Shown one piece after another: positions 63,716-64,000 of a stretch of DNA of 64,000 nucleotides. The notes beneath the pieces are model-generated. The model was given only the letters and a program-made list of their open reading frames with translations. It made no database searches and was not told the origin of the DNA. The DNA is from Hyphomicrobium sp. 12-62-95 (GTDB lineage: Bacteria; Pseudomonadota; Alphaproteobacteria; Rhizobiales; Hyphomicrobiaceae): NCBI GenBank assembly GCA_002279935.1, contig NCCZ01000014.1, positions 1 to 64,000 on the forward strand, read 5' to 3'. A program made the translations under genes and the position numbers. Within the stretch, counting starts at the first letter, position 1. Every line of letters begins with the position of its first letter.

Positions 63716-64000
63716 TTAGACCGAGTAGTACATGTCGTACTCGACCGGATGCGGCGTCATCTCGTAGCGCATGTTTTCGGCCATGCGCAGTTCGATGTAG
63801 GCATCGATCATATCGTCGTTCATGACGCCGCCCGCCTTCAGGAACGCGCGGTCCTTGTCGAGGGCGTCGAGCGCCTCACGAAGAGAGCCGGCAACCGTCG
63901 GGATCTTGGCCAGTTCTGCCGGCGGCAGATCGTACAGGTTCTTGTCCATCGGGTCGCCCGGATGGATCTTGTTCAAGATGCCGTCGAGGCCCGCCATCAG
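63716..64000 (-). CDS. glnA: Glutamine synthetase type I, C-terminal end (partial)
   Basis: The last 94 codons of class I glutamine synthetase, which makes glutamine from glutamate, ATP and ammonia. [20 protein letters not shown], then [13 protein letters not shown] and [17 protein letters not shown], and the C-terminal [14 protein letters not shown] match GlnA. The adenylylated Tyr (in the NLYDLPP loop) is present. The 5' part lies beyond the right edge. Confidence 0.96.
   Translation of the reverse strand: MMAGLDGILNKIHPGDPMDKNLYDLPPAELAKIPTVAGSLREALDALDKDRAFLKAGGVMNDDMIDAYIELRMAENMRYEMTPHPVEYDMYYSV

Overview
The window is chromosomal DNA (high GC, strong G/C preference at third codon positions) from an alphaproteobacterium, most likely order Hyphomicrobiales (Rhizobiales). 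The evidence is the gene order tuf-S10-spc-secY-adk-rpsM-rpsK-rpoA-rplQ with no rpmJ or infA inserted, the presence of an ATP12-type F1 assembly chaperone, DUF1489 and DUF4846 proteins, a phasin with a PhaR-type operator, and a PutA without an N-terminal DNA-binding domain. The genus cannot be fixed by reading alone.

Region 1 (1-15,160) is the ribosomal protein superoperon: the 3' end of tuf, then 22 ribosomal protein genes up to rplO, then secY and adk. A second transcription unit (rpsM, rpsK, rpoA, rplQ) has its own likely promoter and ends at a strong terminator. Several proteins here carry unusual low-complexity extensions (S3, L22, L5, L15).

Region 2 (15,300-24,250) holds quality control and housekeeping genes: a two-PDZ DegP-like protease, RarA, CrcB, an RluC-family pseudouridine synthase, a HAD phosphatase, the ATP12 chaperone and pccB. 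A Tae4-like peptidoglycan amidase with a small membrane protein lies between rarA and crcB. A pair of small membrane proteins lies between rluC and the HAD gene.

Region 3 (24,250-35,200) is mixed: a VapBC toxin-antitoxin pair with a clear operator, a SUKH (SMI1/KNR4) protein, the minus-strand cluster panC-CNT transporter-psiE, a large putA, a VWA-like/DnaJ-domain pair, and a D,D-carboxypeptidase with a C-terminal SPOR domain.

Region 4 (35,200-45,840) has a phasin, clpS-clpA, two small exported proteins, a repeat-containing protein of unknown function, pccA (about 17 kb from its partner pccB), a LysR regulator with a perfect palindromic operator, a 23-residue Lys/Ala-rich peptide gene, and lipB.

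Region 5 (45,840-64,000) has tRNA-Leu(GAG), two tandem NodB-type deacetylases, an MgtE-family gene lacking the core signature of its membrane domain, several exported or lipoprotein hypotheticals, an aminotransferase/FAD-oxidoreductase operon, a TadD-like TPR lipoprotein, a GST, a leucyl aminopeptidase with an NlpC/P60 hydrolase, a DUF4846 protein, and the 3' end of glnA.

No CRISPR array, insertion sequence, prophage or rRNA gene was seen. Observations most worth checking are the in-frame loss in mgtE, the orphan Tae4-like amidase, the tiny basic peptide gene and its LysR neighbour, the phasin and VapB operators, and an unexplained minus-strand terminator near 62.5 kb.
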